Below, piece by piece: positions 17,016-26,917 of a stretch of 64,000 nt of DNA. This stretch comes from Thermaurantimonas sp046299575 (GTDB lineage Bacteria; Bacteroidota; Bacteroidia; Flavobacteriales; Schleiferiaceae). The stretch spans positions 186,001 to 250,000 of the forward strand of contig NZ_JBKBHX010000001.1 of assembly GCF_046299575.1 (NCBI RefSeq), in the 5' to 3' direction. The translations under genes and the position numbers were made by a program. The notes under the pieces were generated by a model. It was not told the DNA's origin. It ran no database searches and saw only the letters and a program-made list of their open reading frames with translations. Numbering within the stretch: the first letter of the stretch is position 1; each line of letters starts with the position of its first letter.

Positions 17016-20000
17016 TTAGAAATTAGCTTTTATACCCAAAATATAACCTCTGGTGTTGGGCATATTGAAGTAATCAGCACCCTGGCTGTTGGTAGCACCA
17101 GAAAGGTTGGTCTCCGGATCGATACCGGTATACTTGGTGAAGAGCAGTAGGTTTCTACCGGTAAAGTTCAAGCTAAGTCCTTTGATGAACTTGGAGCCCT
17201 CAAACACTTTGCTTGGGAAGGTGTAAGCAAGGGTCAATTGACGGAGACGAACCCATGAACCATCTTCAATGAAAGGACGGCTGGCACCTGTAAAACTAGA
17301 AAGTGGACCAACTGCATAAGAAAGGTGGTTATTTGGAATCGGGGTTGTATTAGGCTTGCCAGAAACATCTTCACCATTGATGATTGTTCCGGGAGCATAA
17401 ACACCGCTATTGCCTTTTACTACATCATTGAACACAAAGGTGCCATTTCTGTCACCACCCACATCAGCATGGGTACCAAAGTAGTAGAGGGCACCACGTG
17501 TACCATTCCAGATGTCACCTCCCTGGCGAATATCCCACACCATATTAAGTGACCAGTTCTTGTAGTTCACACCTCCAGTGATACCCATCAACCAATCGGG
17601 GTTTGGATCTCCTACTTTTACTTCAGTTGGAGAATAAATAGGATAACCATTTGCATCGATCAAAACATTGCCGTTTTCATCTCTCTGCCAGTCATCGCCG
17701 AAGAGTGTACCGTAAGCTTCACCAACCATCAAACGCTGGTTAGCACCGAAGAATCCCCAAGGAAGGTTAATAACATCTACGCCTGGAGCGAGTTCAAGTA
17801 CCTTATTGCGATACCAGGTATATACCACACCAAGGTCAGCTGACCAATCCTTGCTTTCAAATAAGCGATAGTTGGCTGAAATTTCCCAACCTCTGTTTCT
17901 CATTCGGCCAATGTTTTTAAACATTTGCTCAAAACCAGAGGTAGAAGCAACAGGAACTGCTACAATTAAGTCTGTTGAAAGCTTATCGTACCATGTAACA
18001 TCTACGTTCAATTTGTTGTCTAACAGACCAAGGTCGATACCAAATTCTGTGGTAGTGGTAAATTCTGGTCCAAGCTGAGGATTACCCAAAGTGTTTCCAA
18101 GAGTAAATCCAGTTGCACCACGGAAGGGAAACTGAATACCATCGATCCAGCCAGAGAGAGCTGATGCGCGGCTATAGTAAGTTCTGTTTGAACCGAAAGA
18201 TGGTTCCAGACCTACCCTTGCCCATGAAGCTCTGAATTTACCTCTGGATATCAGACCTTCATTCAGACCAAAGGTTTCACTAAACAACCAGGAATAGCTG
18301 GCAGATGGATAGAAGATTACCTTGCTTACATCACCGAAGGTAGATGCCTGGTCACCCCGGGCTGTAATTGTCACAAAGTGCTGATCATCCCAGGAAAGCT
18401 GTACTTCACCAAATAAGCCGGCAATTCTTCTGCGATCAATTCCCTGGGAAGCAATGATGGTAGAAGCATTGCTGAGATTGTAGAAATTTTCTACAGAAAG
18501 GTTATCTCCTTGAACAAATACGTTGTCTAGCAAACGCTGATTGATATTCCAGCCAACAAGGTATTGTGTTTTTAATCTTTCATAGCTCTTTCTGGCTGTG
18601 ACAATCAGGTCGCTGTTCAATTCGTGATATTTATAGTTGTCCTCAATTAGTCTACCGTTTACAGCAGTTCTGGACTGACGTGCAAGTATCTGAGTACGAC
18701 GATCCTGATAGAAATCAGTACCCAATCTCCACATTACACTCAACCACTCTACCGGCACATAATCAATCTGGAAATTTCCCTGCAGACGGTTTACATTATC
18801 AAAGAAGGGGTTTTTATTTATAGTCCAATAAGGGTTATCGTATCCTGTAAAGTATCTGCGCTGAGTACCATCTGGATTCAAAAAGGCCTTCTCATCTGTC
18901 GGATCTTTAGCTCCATTCGAGTTATCGAATGAAGGTGGAGTTCTCAACAGACCAAGCATCAAACCAGAAGTGTTTGAACCTTGCTGTATTCTGCGGCCTC
19001 CTGAATTAACATAATTCGCTGAAGCTGAAACCTTTAATGAGTTGGAAACTCGTGCTCCACCGGAAAGACGAACAGATGTGCGCTGAAAGTTATTTAAGGG
19101 AATCACACCGTTTTCGGTCAGGTTAGCAACTGATAATGAATAAGATGTGCGATCATTACCTCCTGACAGACTCACACTGTTGTTGATTCTGCTTCCTCTC
19201 TGGAAAAATACGTAGGGATCATATGCTTTTGCGGTACCTTTAGAACCAGGTACCATGAGAGAATCAATATCTGTAAGCTGACCATTAGGTAGAAAACCCA
19301 AATTGCTAATTTTTGGTCCCCAAGAAAACTGAGACTGAGGCTGACCAAACAAACGGAGCTGACCAGCAAATCCCTGAGCATATTCATTCTGAAGCTTTGG
19401 AAGCTTATTTACTTCCATGATTTCAAAAGATCCTGAATATTCGATTTGGAATGGTCTGTTGAAGGCACCTTTCTTTGTAGTAATGAGAATCACACCATTA
19501 GCTCCACGAGTACCATAAAGAGCTGCAGCAGCTCCACCCTTAAGTACAGTTACTGACTCGATATCCTCTGGATTAATGTCTATGGCGCGGTTTGAAAGTG
19601 CTACACCAGCTCTTAGGTCTTGAGTGAGCAGTTGAGAGTTATTGATGGGAACTCCGTCTACCACAAACAGAGGCTGGTTGTCATTCTGAGTAAAGGTAGA
19701 CTGACCTCTCACACGTATGTAACTTGAAGCACCAGCGGCACCACTGGAGTTAATTACCTGGATACCAGCAGCCTTAGCAGAAAGGCCTGATACCATATTT
19801 GCCTCACCTGAAGCTGCCACGGCATTACCCTTTACCTCTTCGACCGAATAACCTACTGCCTTGCGCTCGCGCTCAATGCCGAGGGCTGATACTACTACCT
19901 CTTTAAGCTGTTGGGTCTGAGGCTGCAGATCAATCACCATGTTTGGCTGCGCAGCCACTTCTCTGGTTTGCATACCGAGCGAGCTTACCACCAAGATAGC

Positions 20001-20207
20001 TCCTTGCTTCACGCGGATCTCAAAGCGTCCGTCGAAGTTAGTGGCTGTAGCATTCTTGGTGCCTTTTTCTACTACGGTAGCACCTGGCAGCGTCTCACCG
20101 GTATTGGCTGCCCGCACTACACCACTTACTCTTATCTCCTGGGCAAAGGCAGTGGCCATCCCCAGTAATAAGAGAAGGGTAACGAGTAAACTTCTCTTTT
20201 TTCTCAT
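17016..20207 (-). CDS. SusC/RagA-family TonB-linked outer-membrane transporter
   Basis: The 1063-residue protein has a signal peptide (residues 1-22, ending AFAQ), a carboxypeptidase-D-regulatory-like domain (about 25-105: VSGVVRAANTGETLPGATV), a plug domain with IRVRGQSTF and the SusC hallmark TVLKGGAAAALYGTRGANGVILITTKKG (around 225-250), and a long beta-barrel ending in an aromatic-terminated strand (GIKANF). Such proteins import bound ligands using TonB energy. With the SusD gene it forms a minimal pair with no neighbouring glycosidase, peptidase or sensor gene, so it is not a complete polysaccharide utilisation locus. The following 206 bp to the next gene hold its promoter region, in which I saw no exact -7 match. 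Confidence 0.95.
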   Translation of the reverse strand: MRKKRSLLVTLLLLLGMATAFAQEIRVSGVVRAANTGETLPGATVVEKGTKNATATNFDGRFEIRVKQGAILVVSSLGMQTREVAAQPNMVIDLQPQTQQLKEVVVSALGIERERKAVGYSVEEVKGNAVAASGEANMVSGLSAKAAGIQVINSSGAAGASSYIRVRGQSTFTQNDNQPLFVVDGVPINNSQLLTQDLRAGVALSNRAIDINPEDIESVTVLKGGAAAALYGTRGANGVILITTKKGAFNRPFQIEYSGSFEIMEVNKLPKLQNEYAQGFAGQLRLFGQPQSQFSWGPKISNLGFLPNGQLTDIDSLMVPGSKGTAKAYDPYVFFQRGSRINNSVSLSGGNDRTSYSLSVANLTENGVIPLNNFQRTSVRLSGGARVSNSLKVSASANYVNSGGRRIQQGSNTSGLMLGLLRTPPSFDNSNGAKDPTDEKAFLNPDGTQRRYFTGYDNPYWTINKNPFFDNVNRLQGNFQIDYVPVEWLSVMWRLGTDFYQDRRTQILARQSRTAVNGRLIEDNYKYHELNSDLIVTARKSYERLKTQYLVGWNINQRLLDNVFVQGDNLSVENFYNLSNASTIIASQGIDRRRIAGLFGEVQLSWDDQHFVTITARGDQASTFGDVSKVIFYPSASYSWLFSETFGLNEGLISRGKFRASWARVGLEPSFGSNRTYYSRASALSGWIDGIQFPFRGATGFTLGNTLGNPQLGPEFTTTTEFGIDLGLLDNKLNVDVTWYDKLSTDLIVAVPVASTSGFEQMFKNIGRMRNRGWEISANYRLFESKDWSADLGVVYTWYRNKVLELAPGVDVINLPWGFFGANQRLMVGEAYGTLFGDDWQRDENGNVLIDANGYPIYSPTEVKVGDPNPDWLMGITGGVNYKNWSLNMVWDIRQGGDIWNGTRGALYYFGTHADVGGDRNGTFVFNDVVKGNSGVYAPGTIINGEDVSGKPNTTPIPNNHLSYAVGPLSSFTGASRPFIEDGSWVRLRQLTLAYTFPSKVFEGSKFIKGLSLNFTGRNLLLFTKYTGIDPETNLSGATNSQGADYFNMPNTRGYILGIKANF

Positions 20208-20413
20208 TTGTGTAAATTTTGTGTTAAACGCAAGGGCGAAGATGAGAGAATTTCTTAAAAATTACAATGCTTGCATAAAATTTTTTTTAACTGAAAATTA
20301 ATTTAAATCAATTCTTGTTACCAAACCTTTAATAAACATTTCGTGAGATTTGATCAAAAAAACGCCTTTTCTAACTTTCTTAAAATTTGGTGAAACGAGT
20401 AATAATTTGAAAA

Positions 20414-21844
20414 TTAACTATTTTTCTTTTTTTCATTTAAGTAATAAACGTCGGCGCACACCAAAAGAGATATGAAAGAAAATACTGACACTGCTGATTT
20501 ATCGATGTCTAAAAAATTGTTCAGTAAACCGTGGGAAAAGTATGTGATAAGGCCTAAAAATGCCGCGAGCACCAGAACTTTTGTTTCTTGATTTAGTTCA
20601 GAATTGTACATTTTATGGCCCAAAATGAATATCTGAAGCACAATGAGAAGCACCAATACCAGGCCCGGTACCCCCATTTCAGCCAATGGCCCGAGATACT
20701 CGCTGTGTGCATTGCCTAAGTCAGCATTGTTTGTGGAAATGATGGTTTTTTCATGCGGCTTTTGAAAAGGTGCATATTGAAACATGTAGGTACCGGGGCC
20801 CCAACCGACAACAGGTCGCTCCTTAAACATTCGTATAGCCGATTTCCAGCGATTGATTCGCTCCAGATTCGATACATCTGTGCTAATATTTGTAGCTGAT
20901 GTTACGTGCTCGCCTAAGTCGTCACTCGATACTTTTTGATTTTTAGAGAGCACCATGTAGATATCCGTCCAATTGTAAAGGATTACTCCTATCACAAGGG
21001 AAAATGCCGCTACCACAGCGTACCATTTGATTCTTAATACCAAAATCAATAATACTCCTGTCGCTGCCAACACACTCAGCCAAGCTGCACGGGTAAATGA
21101 AAGAATTAGACCTGCCAGTAAGATGCCAGAAACCAGAAAATAAAGAATTCGTATCCAGAGCTTGTCCTTGATAAAAAAAGCAAAAGCAAAACTCACCGGG
21201 ACATACATGGCAAGGGCTGCTCCATAGTTGGTATGCTCTCTGAAAAATGGAGTCATAACCCATGTACTGGCTTGCTTGGTGAGGCCAAATTCAATATGTC
21301 TGACCAAAGTGTAAATAACAACAACCGTTAATGGAGCCATGTAAAACCAATAGAAGGTTTTTAAATTTTCCCTCTTCTTCAATAACAATGAAAAAAGGAA
21401 ATAAAAAACGACAACAAACCAAAGCCTGGCTAAAAAATATTTAAACGACACAAAAGGCATACTGCTGGTGAGCGAGGTGAAAAACATCCAAAAAAGATAA
21501 ATCACCAGGGTAAGCGACATGGGGTGGGCTGAAAACTTTGGCTGGAATTTCCCTTCTACGAATATTTTAAGAATAAATAAGATAAGTAGCCCGGCCATAA
21601 AAGGCTCTCCCGGTACACCGATTGCAGATTTTAGATCTTCGAAATAAATCTCCACTGAAAATGGGGTGCTCAGCAGCAGAAACCACAAAACTTTGTCCAT
21701 CGCAAGGAAAGTAAGTGCTGCCAAAGCCAATCCGAAGGGAATGACCATCAATAAATAATTCTCAGTGGCGGTAAATATGGCAACACAAATCAGGTAAAAA
21801 ATACCTGCACCATATATAATTGTCTTTTTGGACAGATTTTTCAA
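20414..21844 (-). CDS. O-antigen ligase/polymerase family membrane protein (Wzy/WaaL type)
   Basis: A 476-residue inner-membrane protein with about eleven hydrophobic segments and one long periplasmic loop near residues 300-390. The loop carries NRWKSAIRMFKERPVVGWGPGTYM and NAHSEYLGPLAEMGVPG, the signature of the O-antigen ligase/Wzy_C family. Members either polymerise repeat units or ligate glycans to lipid A; sequence alone does not separate these. The start is a TTG that overlaps the upstream chain-length gene stop (TTGA), so the two are translationally coupled. It is the last gene of a three-gene polysaccharide unit on this strand. Confidence 0.88.
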   Translation of the reverse strand: MKNLSKKTIIYGAGIFYLICVAIFTATENYLLMVIPFGLALAALTFLAMDKVLWFLLLSTPFSVEIYFEDLKSAIGVPGEPFMAGLLILFILKIFVEGKFQPKFSAHPMSLTLVIYLFWMFFTSLTSSMPFVSFKYFLARLWFVVVFYFLFSLLLKKRENLKTFYWFYMAPLTVVVIYTLVRHIEFGLTKQASTWVMTPFFREHTNYGAALAMYVPVSFAFAFFIKDKLWIRILYFLVSGILLAGLILSFTRAAWLSVLAATGVLLILVLRIKWYAVVAAFSLVIGVILYNWTDIYMVLSKNQKVSSDDLGEHVTSATNISTDVSNLERINRWKSAIRMFKERPVVGWGPGTYMFQYAPFQKPHEKTIISTNNADLGNAHSEYLGPLAEMGVPGLVLVLLIVLQIFILGHKMYNSELNQETKVLVLAAFLGLITYFSHGLLNNFLDIDKSAVSVFSFISLLVCADVYYLNEKKKNS

Positions 21845-22872
21845 TCTTCCCTATTGTTTTGGCGAATGTTTTCAACCACGGCTAAAACAATCATTGTAAA
21901 TACCAGCGAGCTCAAAAAGCTCAATAACACTATCAGGCTTCGCACAGGATACGTCTTGCGTTCAGCCGGATAGGCCATATTTACTTTGAAAGTAGCCGGC
22001 AGAAATTCGTTTACATCCACCTTGGCCTGATCGTATTTTGTTTTAAGTTTTACTAATTCCTCTTTCAGCAAAGACAATTCATCGCGCAGCGAAACATAAA
22101 GGCCACCATATTTTGCCAAGGTATCGAGCATATTTTGGATTTCACGAGCCTTTCGACTGCCAGGGCCCTCCTTTACAATGGCACTGCCGAGTTGCTCAGT
22201 CAGGGCAGCTACTTGCCGCTCGTAATCGTGCACACCTTTGAATCTGAGCTCTGTAAGCTGATGTTCTTTGTCTTCGATTTCCTTTTTTAGCGAAAGATAT
22301 TCATTTTCGACGATGGCTAATGCTTTCACTGCACGCTCTTTTTGAATCTTGTTTTTCACCTCATCTAGCAGCTCTGCTATTCGATTGGCAATCAATGCTG
22401 CAGTGTCAGGCGATTCATCGAGCACCTTTATCTCAACTGACATGAACTCTGTACGGCGAAAGGAGATATTTTTGTTGTACTTCTTTTGAAGCTTTGTGTA
22501 TTTATACTTCGCTTTCGGATTGATTCGATAATGACGCATCAAGTCAAATTCCTCAATAATTCTGTTTTTGATTTCATCCGAATTTAAAATTTGCAGGAGT
22601 TGTTCGGCTTGTTGCTCCTCACCAAACTGAAGCACGTCTTGATTTACGCCAAATTGCTGTGGAAGAAGTGCTTTAGAAACGGAGTAGGTGGTTGAAGGAA
22701 ATAGTATTACAGTACTCTTGTATCTCGGATAAACGAATGGAGGTGAGGAAAAGATAAAAGATAAAACTGCAGCAGATAGTGATATGATAATCAGCGGCTT
22801 ACGCCATTTCCAAGCAAATAAAATAATCCCGGTTGAGTCAAAAATATTTCGATGCTTCTTAGAATGTTTCAT
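21841..22872 (-). CDS. Wzz-type polysaccharide chain-length regulator
   Basis: The 343-residue protein has two membrane helices, at about 28-46 and 312-332, flanking a long periplasmic region rich in coiled coil (roughly 180-290). This is the polysaccharide co-polymerase topology. The N-terminal periplasmic part has YKSTVILFPST, the conserved Wzz-like strand. No C-terminal tyrosine kinase domain is present, so it is the short Wzz type. Such proteins set glycan chain length together with Wzy, whose gene overlaps this one by 4 bp. The flippase gene lies 58 bp upstream on the same strand. Confidence 0.86.
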   Translation of the reverse strand: MKHSKKHRNIFDSTGIILFAWKWRKPLIIISLSAAVLSFIFSSPPFVYPRYKSTVILFPSTTYSVSKALLPQQFGVNQDVLQFGEEQQAEQLLQILNSDEIKNRIIEEFDLMRHYRINPKAKYKYTKLQKKYNKNISFRRTEFMSVEIKVLDESPDTAALIANRIAELLDEVKNKIQKERAVKALAIVENEYLSLKKEIEDKEHQLTELRFKGVHDYERQVAALTEQLGSAIVKEGPGSRKAREIQNMLDTLAKYGGLYVSLRDELSLLKEELVKLKTKYDQAKVDVNEFLPATFKVNMAYPAERKTYPVRSLIVLLSFLSSLVFTMIVLAVVENIRQNNRED

Positions 22873-22930
22873 CAGAAATGAGAATTTTTGCCAAACCTAC
22901 AAACGTAACAAGATATTTTATGCTTTTTTA

Positions 22931-24355
22931 TCACTTTAATTTAAAAAAAGGCTTGTCCAAAACTGTTTTTGACAGCACTTTGCGCATCGTGTAAATCCAA
23001 ACGGCTCCCCCCGATAAAAAGAAAACCATCAATACATTAAAACCCACCTTATTGTAAAAGAAAAATAATGAGACGGCCAACCCCAAAACGACTAACATTT
23101 GAATTTTTTTATAGATCATATTTTCAAGATTAAACTTTCGAAAGATCCAATAGAATTGAGCAAAAAATATAAACATATTTGTTAGAACCATCCCGACTGA
23201 TGCACCATTTACATTATATAATTTTATGAGAAAATAATTGCCAAGTATCTGGAAGAAAGCAGCAATCACTGATATACGAATTAAATATCGGATTTGTCGA
23301 TTAGCTGTTAAAAAGGAACCTAGGACAAAATTTGAAATAATGAAAGGATATGCCATTAGGTGTATTTGAAAAATTTCAGCGATAGTTCTTGTATCTTCAT
23401 TGTACAAAATATGGATGAATTTAGTAGATATTAACATAAATAAAAAAGCTATTGCATATCCGGTATAAATCATGATAAAAATAATTGATTGTAGCAATCT
23501 TATTGATTCAGTTTGTTTAACTTTTAAACTGGAAAAAAGAGGCAGTAATATTACCGAAGACAAATACCCATATTGCGATAAAAAATCTATGAGTCTAAAA
23601 CTGGCAGCATATATGCCTGCAAATCTTTTCTCTGTCAGTAGTTGAATCAAAGTGCTATCTATTCTTGTGTAAATTCCCATAACAAAAATGAGTAGAGTAT
23701 ACGGAAGTGCCTCTTTAAACCAGTATGTGTTTAAAGAAAAATTTCGAAAGGAAAAATTCAAATGTTTTTTCAATATTATAATCAAAAGCATGACACTAAA
23801 AAGTAGTGAAATAATTTGCACATATAAAAATGTTTCAATTGAAATGGTATTTGGATAAGAGAAATACAAAAGAATTCCAAGTATTATTGTCGAAATAATT
23901 TTATCGAATATTGAATAAAAAGAATCGTTTTTAAATTGCATATGAGATGACAAATATGTGCGCAAAAAAAGAATTAAATTTGTGAGAGCATGAAAGATCG
24001 AAGAAATGAATACTAAAAAGATAATTTTCTTATTATCGAAAATTATAACTGAAAAAATTGATGCTATAAGAACATAGATTAAAGAAAAAAGTAACTTTAA
24101 TGGTAAAACGGATGCATATGAAAATTCTTTTTGAATCGATTTATCAGCCAGGTGAATATTATTAAAATGGTTTAAACCCATATCTGAAAATATAGAAAAA
24201 ATAAAAGCAAAATTGAAAGCTGTGAAATACATGCCATATACATCGTGCCCCACTGCATTTTGCACCGGAATATCGATGAAAAAAACCCAAAAAGGCTTTA
24301 TCAACACATTGAGCAACAGCAGAAAAGCAAAGTTTTTTAAAAAGTAGAAAATCAT
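22931..24355 (-). CDS. polysaccharide flippase (Wzx/MATE-like)
   Basis: A 474-residue membrane protein with about twelve to fourteen hydrophobic segments and small polar loops. The opening segments (NAVGHDVYGMYFTAFNFAFIFSI, then DMGLNHFNN) match the oligosaccharide flippase family, in which YG.Y..... is followed by D.G. These proteins flip lipid-linked glycan units across the inner membrane. The gene is markedly more AT-rich than its neighbours (long runs of ata, att and aaa codons), as is common for O-antigen genes acquired by transfer. It precedes Wzz and Wzy on the same strand. No glycosyltransferases are in the window. Confidence 0.85.
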   Translation of the reverse strand: MIFYFLKNFAFLLLLNVLIKPFWVFFIDIPVQNAVGHDVYGMYFTAFNFAFIFSIFSDMGLNHFNNIHLADKSIQKEFSYASVLPLKLLFSLIYVLIASIFSVIIFDNKKIIFLVFISSIFHALTNLILFLRTYLSSHMQFKNDSFYSIFDKIISTIILGILLYFSYPNTISIETFLYVQIISLLFSVMLLIIILKKHLNFSFRNFSLNTYWFKEALPYTLLIFVMGIYTRIDSTLIQLLTEKRFAGIYAASFRLIDFLSQYGYLSSVILLPLFSSLKVKQTESIRLLQSIIFIMIYTGYAIAFLFMLISTKFIHILYNEDTRTIAEIFQIHLMAYPFIISNFVLGSFLTANRQIRYLIRISVIAAFFQILGNYFLIKLYNVNGASVGMVLTNMFIFFAQFYWIFRKFNLENMIYKKIQMLVVLGLAVSLFFFYNKVGFNVLMVFFLSGGAVWIYTMRKVLSKTVLDKPFFKLK

Positions 24356-24482
24356 TTAGGTATCCTTTCGAAAACAGTCTATTGCGCTATATGGCCAAAA
24401 GTAAGCTTAAGCAGGTGCTAAGAAATGCAAATAAATGCTTTTCTTGTTTCTTCACTTAAGCAAACCATCGCGTACAATACAA

Positions 24483-24490
24483 TATTTTTG
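24483..24490 (+). promoter_or_regulatory. TAnnTTTG promoter element for the Fur-family gene
   Basis: TATTTTTG matches the -7 consensus and ends only 6 nt before ATG 24497. The transcript would be nearly leaderless, and the longer frame from 24425 would lie mostly upstream of transcription. Confidence 0.4.
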
Positions 24491-24496
24491 CTCCGT

Positions 24497-24964
24497 ATGC
24501 ACAGCAAAGACATAAAAAAAGAACAATTCGAGACGGTAAAAAAGGTCTTTACCGAATATCTGGAGAAGAAAGGACAGCGCAAGACTCCTGAGCGCTATGC
24601 TATTTTAGAAGAAATCTATGTCAATACCGAGCACTTTGACATAGAAACGCTATACGTACGCATGAAAAACAAAAATTACCGGGTTAGTCGCGCCACGCTC
24701 TACAACACCATAGAACTGCTGCTCGAATGCAATCTGGTACGCAAGCATCAATTCGGTCAAAATCAAAGTTTTTACGAAAAATCATATTTTAATAAACAAC
24801 ACGACCATATCATTATCCAAGATACCGGCGAAATCATCGAATTTTGCGACCCGCGTATCCAATTGATTCGCAACACGGTAGAAGAAATTTTTGGCGTGAA
24901 GGTAATGAGCCACACGCTTTACTTCTACGCTCAAAAAACATCACCCGAAAAAACTGAAAAATAA
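24497..24964 (+). CDS. Fur-family transcriptional regulator
   Basis: The 155-residue protein from ATG 24497 has the winged-helix domain (GQRKTPERYAILEEIY, then HFDIETLYVRMK and SRATLYNTIELLLECNLVRKH) and a dimerisation domain with HDHIII. The family normally has a CxxC structural zinc site after the HxH stretch; here the matching place reads QDTGEIIEFCDP, so the CxxC is missing. It could be a Fur, Zur or PerR-type repressor; the metal cannot be told. purA follows 30 bp downstream on the same strand and is probably co-transcribed, an arrangement I recall in other Bacteroidota. Confidence 0.85.
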   Translation: MHSKDIKKEQFETVKKVFTEYLEKKGQRKTPERYAILEEIYVNTEHFDIETLYVRMKNKNYRVSRATLYNTIELLLECNLVRKHQFGQNQSFYEKSYFNKQHDHIIIQDTGEIIEFCDPRIQLIRNTVEEIFGVKVMSHTLYFYAQKTSPEKTEK

Positions 24965-24994
24965 TCCATCAACACATCATCAATAAGACTAAAC

Positions 24995-26263
24995 ATGGCA
25001 ATAGACGTACTACTCGGCCTTCAATGGGGCGATGAGGGCAAAGGAAAAATCGTGGATGTACTGACCAAAGGGTACGACATCATCGCGCGATTTCAAGGAG
25101 GTCCTAATGCTGGTCACACCCTTGAATTTGAAGGCATTAAACACGTGTTGCACACCATTCCATCAGGAGTCTTCCACACCAATGCTATAAATCTGGTTGG
25201 CAATGGCGTAGTCATCGATCCGGTGATCTTTTTAAAAGAACTCGAAACCCTTGAGAAAATTGACCCCACTGCCCGTCAGAGAATCTTAATATCTCGCAGA
25301 GCACATCTCATACTGCCAACACATCGCTTACTCGATGCCGCCTCTGAAGCTTCAAAAGGCAAAAACAAAATTGGCTCAACCCTCAAGGGTATTGGCCCTA
25401 CCTATATGGACAAAACCGGTCGGAATGGCATACGAGTAGGCGACATTGAACTGCCTTACTTTACTGATAAGTACAACCAACTGGTAGCCAAGCACAAGCA
25501 ACTACTAAACAATTACAACTACGATTACACCCATCTGCCACAGCTCGAAGAGGAATGGATGGAAGCCATCGAACGATTTAAAAAACTACAACTCATTGAC
25601 AGTGAGCACTATCTTCATCGTGAACTGAAGGCAGGTAAATGCATCCTTGCAGAAGGCGCACAAGGTTCAATGCTTGATATAGACTTTGGCACTTATCCCT
25701 TTGTAACCTCTTCAAACACGACAGCCTCGGGAGCTTGCAATGGATTGGGCATACCACCCACAAAAATTCGAAAGGTGATCGGGATTTTCAAAGCCTATGC
25801 TACACGCGTGGGCAGTGGACCATTTCCCACAGAGCTTCATGACGAAACCGGAGAGCTCATTCGCCAACATGGTAAAGAATATGGCTCTACCACAGGTCGC
25901 CCCCGCCGTTGCGGTTGGCTCGACCTTCCCGCCCTTAAATACGCCATCGAAATCAATGGTGTTACGGAGATGATGATGATGAAAGCCGATGTGCTCAGCA
26001 TTTTTGACACTATTAAGGTAGCCACTCATTACAAGTACAAAGGAGAAAAAATCGATTACTTGCCTTATCAGCCCGACGAGCAATTCCTAAAACCCGTATA
26101 TGTGGAATTGCCCGGTTGGAAAACCGATATTACCAAACTTACTGATTATAAGGACGCGCCTAAAGAACTGAAACAATACGTCGAATTCATCGAGCAACAG
26201 ACAGGAGTGAAAATCACCATTGTATCAGTAGGTCCCGACCGTGCCCAAACACTTAGGCTGTAA
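24995..26263 (+). CDS. purA: adenylosuccinate synthetase
   Basis: PurA joins IMP and aspartate using GTP, the first committed step to AMP. The 422-residue protein has the full family pattern: LLGLQWGDEGKGKIVD (residues 5-20) with the catalytic Asp and GTP loop, QGGPNAGHT with the catalytic His near 41, GIGPTYMDKTGRNGIRV, QGSMLDIDFGTYPFVTSSNT, and STTGRPRRCGWLD in the C-terminal part. Length is normal. Its stop codon directly abuts the stop of the convergent gene at 26264. Confidence 0.97.
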   Translation: MAIDVLLGLQWGDEGKGKIVDVLTKGYDIIARFQGGPNAGHTLEFEGIKHVLHTIPSGVFHTNAINLVGNGVVIDPVIFLKELETLEKIDPTARQRILISRRAHLILPTHRLLDAASEASKGKNKIGSTLKGIGPTYMDKTGRNGIRVGDIELPYFTDKYNQLVAKHKQLLNNYNYDYTHLPQLEEEWMEAIERFKKLQLIDSEHYLHRELKAGKCILAEGAQGSMLDIDFGTYPFVTSSNTTASGACNGLGIPPTKIRKVIGIFKAYATRVGSGPFPTELHDETGELIRQHGKEYGSTTGRPRRCGWLDLPALKYAIEINGVTEMMMMKADVLSIFDTIKVATHYKYKGEKIDYLPYQPDEQFLKPVYVELPGWKTDITKLTDYKDAPKELKQYVEFIEQQTGVKITIVSVGPDRAQTLRL

Positions 26264-26860
26264 TTACTTGCCTGAGGTTAGCTTTAAGTAGTCATAAATC
26301 ATCTGTGCCAGGTATTTCCTGGCTTTTTTATGTGCATACATTGTATTGGTGTACATCTGACCATTTAAATACAGTTGAAAAGACTCACCCTCCTCAACAG
26401 CAGGTAGTAGTTTTATAAAGTTTTCCTTCATCTCAAAAGCATCCGCTGGAAAGAGTTGTATTGTATCTCCTGAAGTAATGATTTGAACGCTCTCAAGTTT
26501 CTGTTTGATCTGAGGAAATTCGGGATACAAAAAGGCCATCTGTTCCCGATGAGAGACGATCAATCGGATGTTCAGGTCTTTTTCACCGAGCGATGCAGTT
26601 AATTTTCGATGTTTGTAAATTTCAAAACCAGAGGCAGAGTCAATAGATTTGTTGTAATAATAAGAGCGAATATTTTTAAAATAGATCCAGGCCGATTGAG
26701 TAAAATGCACTTCATCAGGGGATATGCGAATATGTCTTTTGTTGTAAAAAATCAAATTAATAACTACTAAAAACAAAAGCCCAAACGCGCCTACTTTTGC
26801 AAGAGATTTTTTATCAACGTGATCATCTCTGTCAATTGACAACATATTTAAAGAATTCAT
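26264..26860 (-). CDS. hypothetical single-pass membrane protein
   Basis: I do not recognise this 198-residue protein. It has a charged N-terminus, one membrane helix at about 24-40 (VGAFGLLFLVVINLIFY), and a soluble C-terminal part, presumably periplasmic, with SPDEVHFTQSAWIYFKNIRSYYYN and LYLNGQMYTNTMYAHKKARKYLA. No catalytic motif is visible. It is convergent with purA without any gap and lies 57 bp from the divergent gene at 26918. It may be anchored in the inner membrane; function unknown. Confidence 0.7.
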   Translation of the reverse strand: MNSLNMLSIDRDDHVDKKSLAKVGAFGLLFLVVINLIFYNKRHIRISPDEVHFTQSAWIYFKNIRSYYYNKSIDSASGFEIYKHRKLTASLGEKDLNIRLIVSHREQMAFLYPEFPQIKQKLESVQIITSGDTIQLFPADAFEMKENFIKLLPAVEEGESFQLYLNGQMYTNTMYAHKKARKYLAQMIYDYLKLTSGK

Positions 26861-26917
26861 TTGCGATTAAACAGATGATCTACGTTTCATTGTTTTGTAT
26901 AAAAGAAATTTTTTAAA

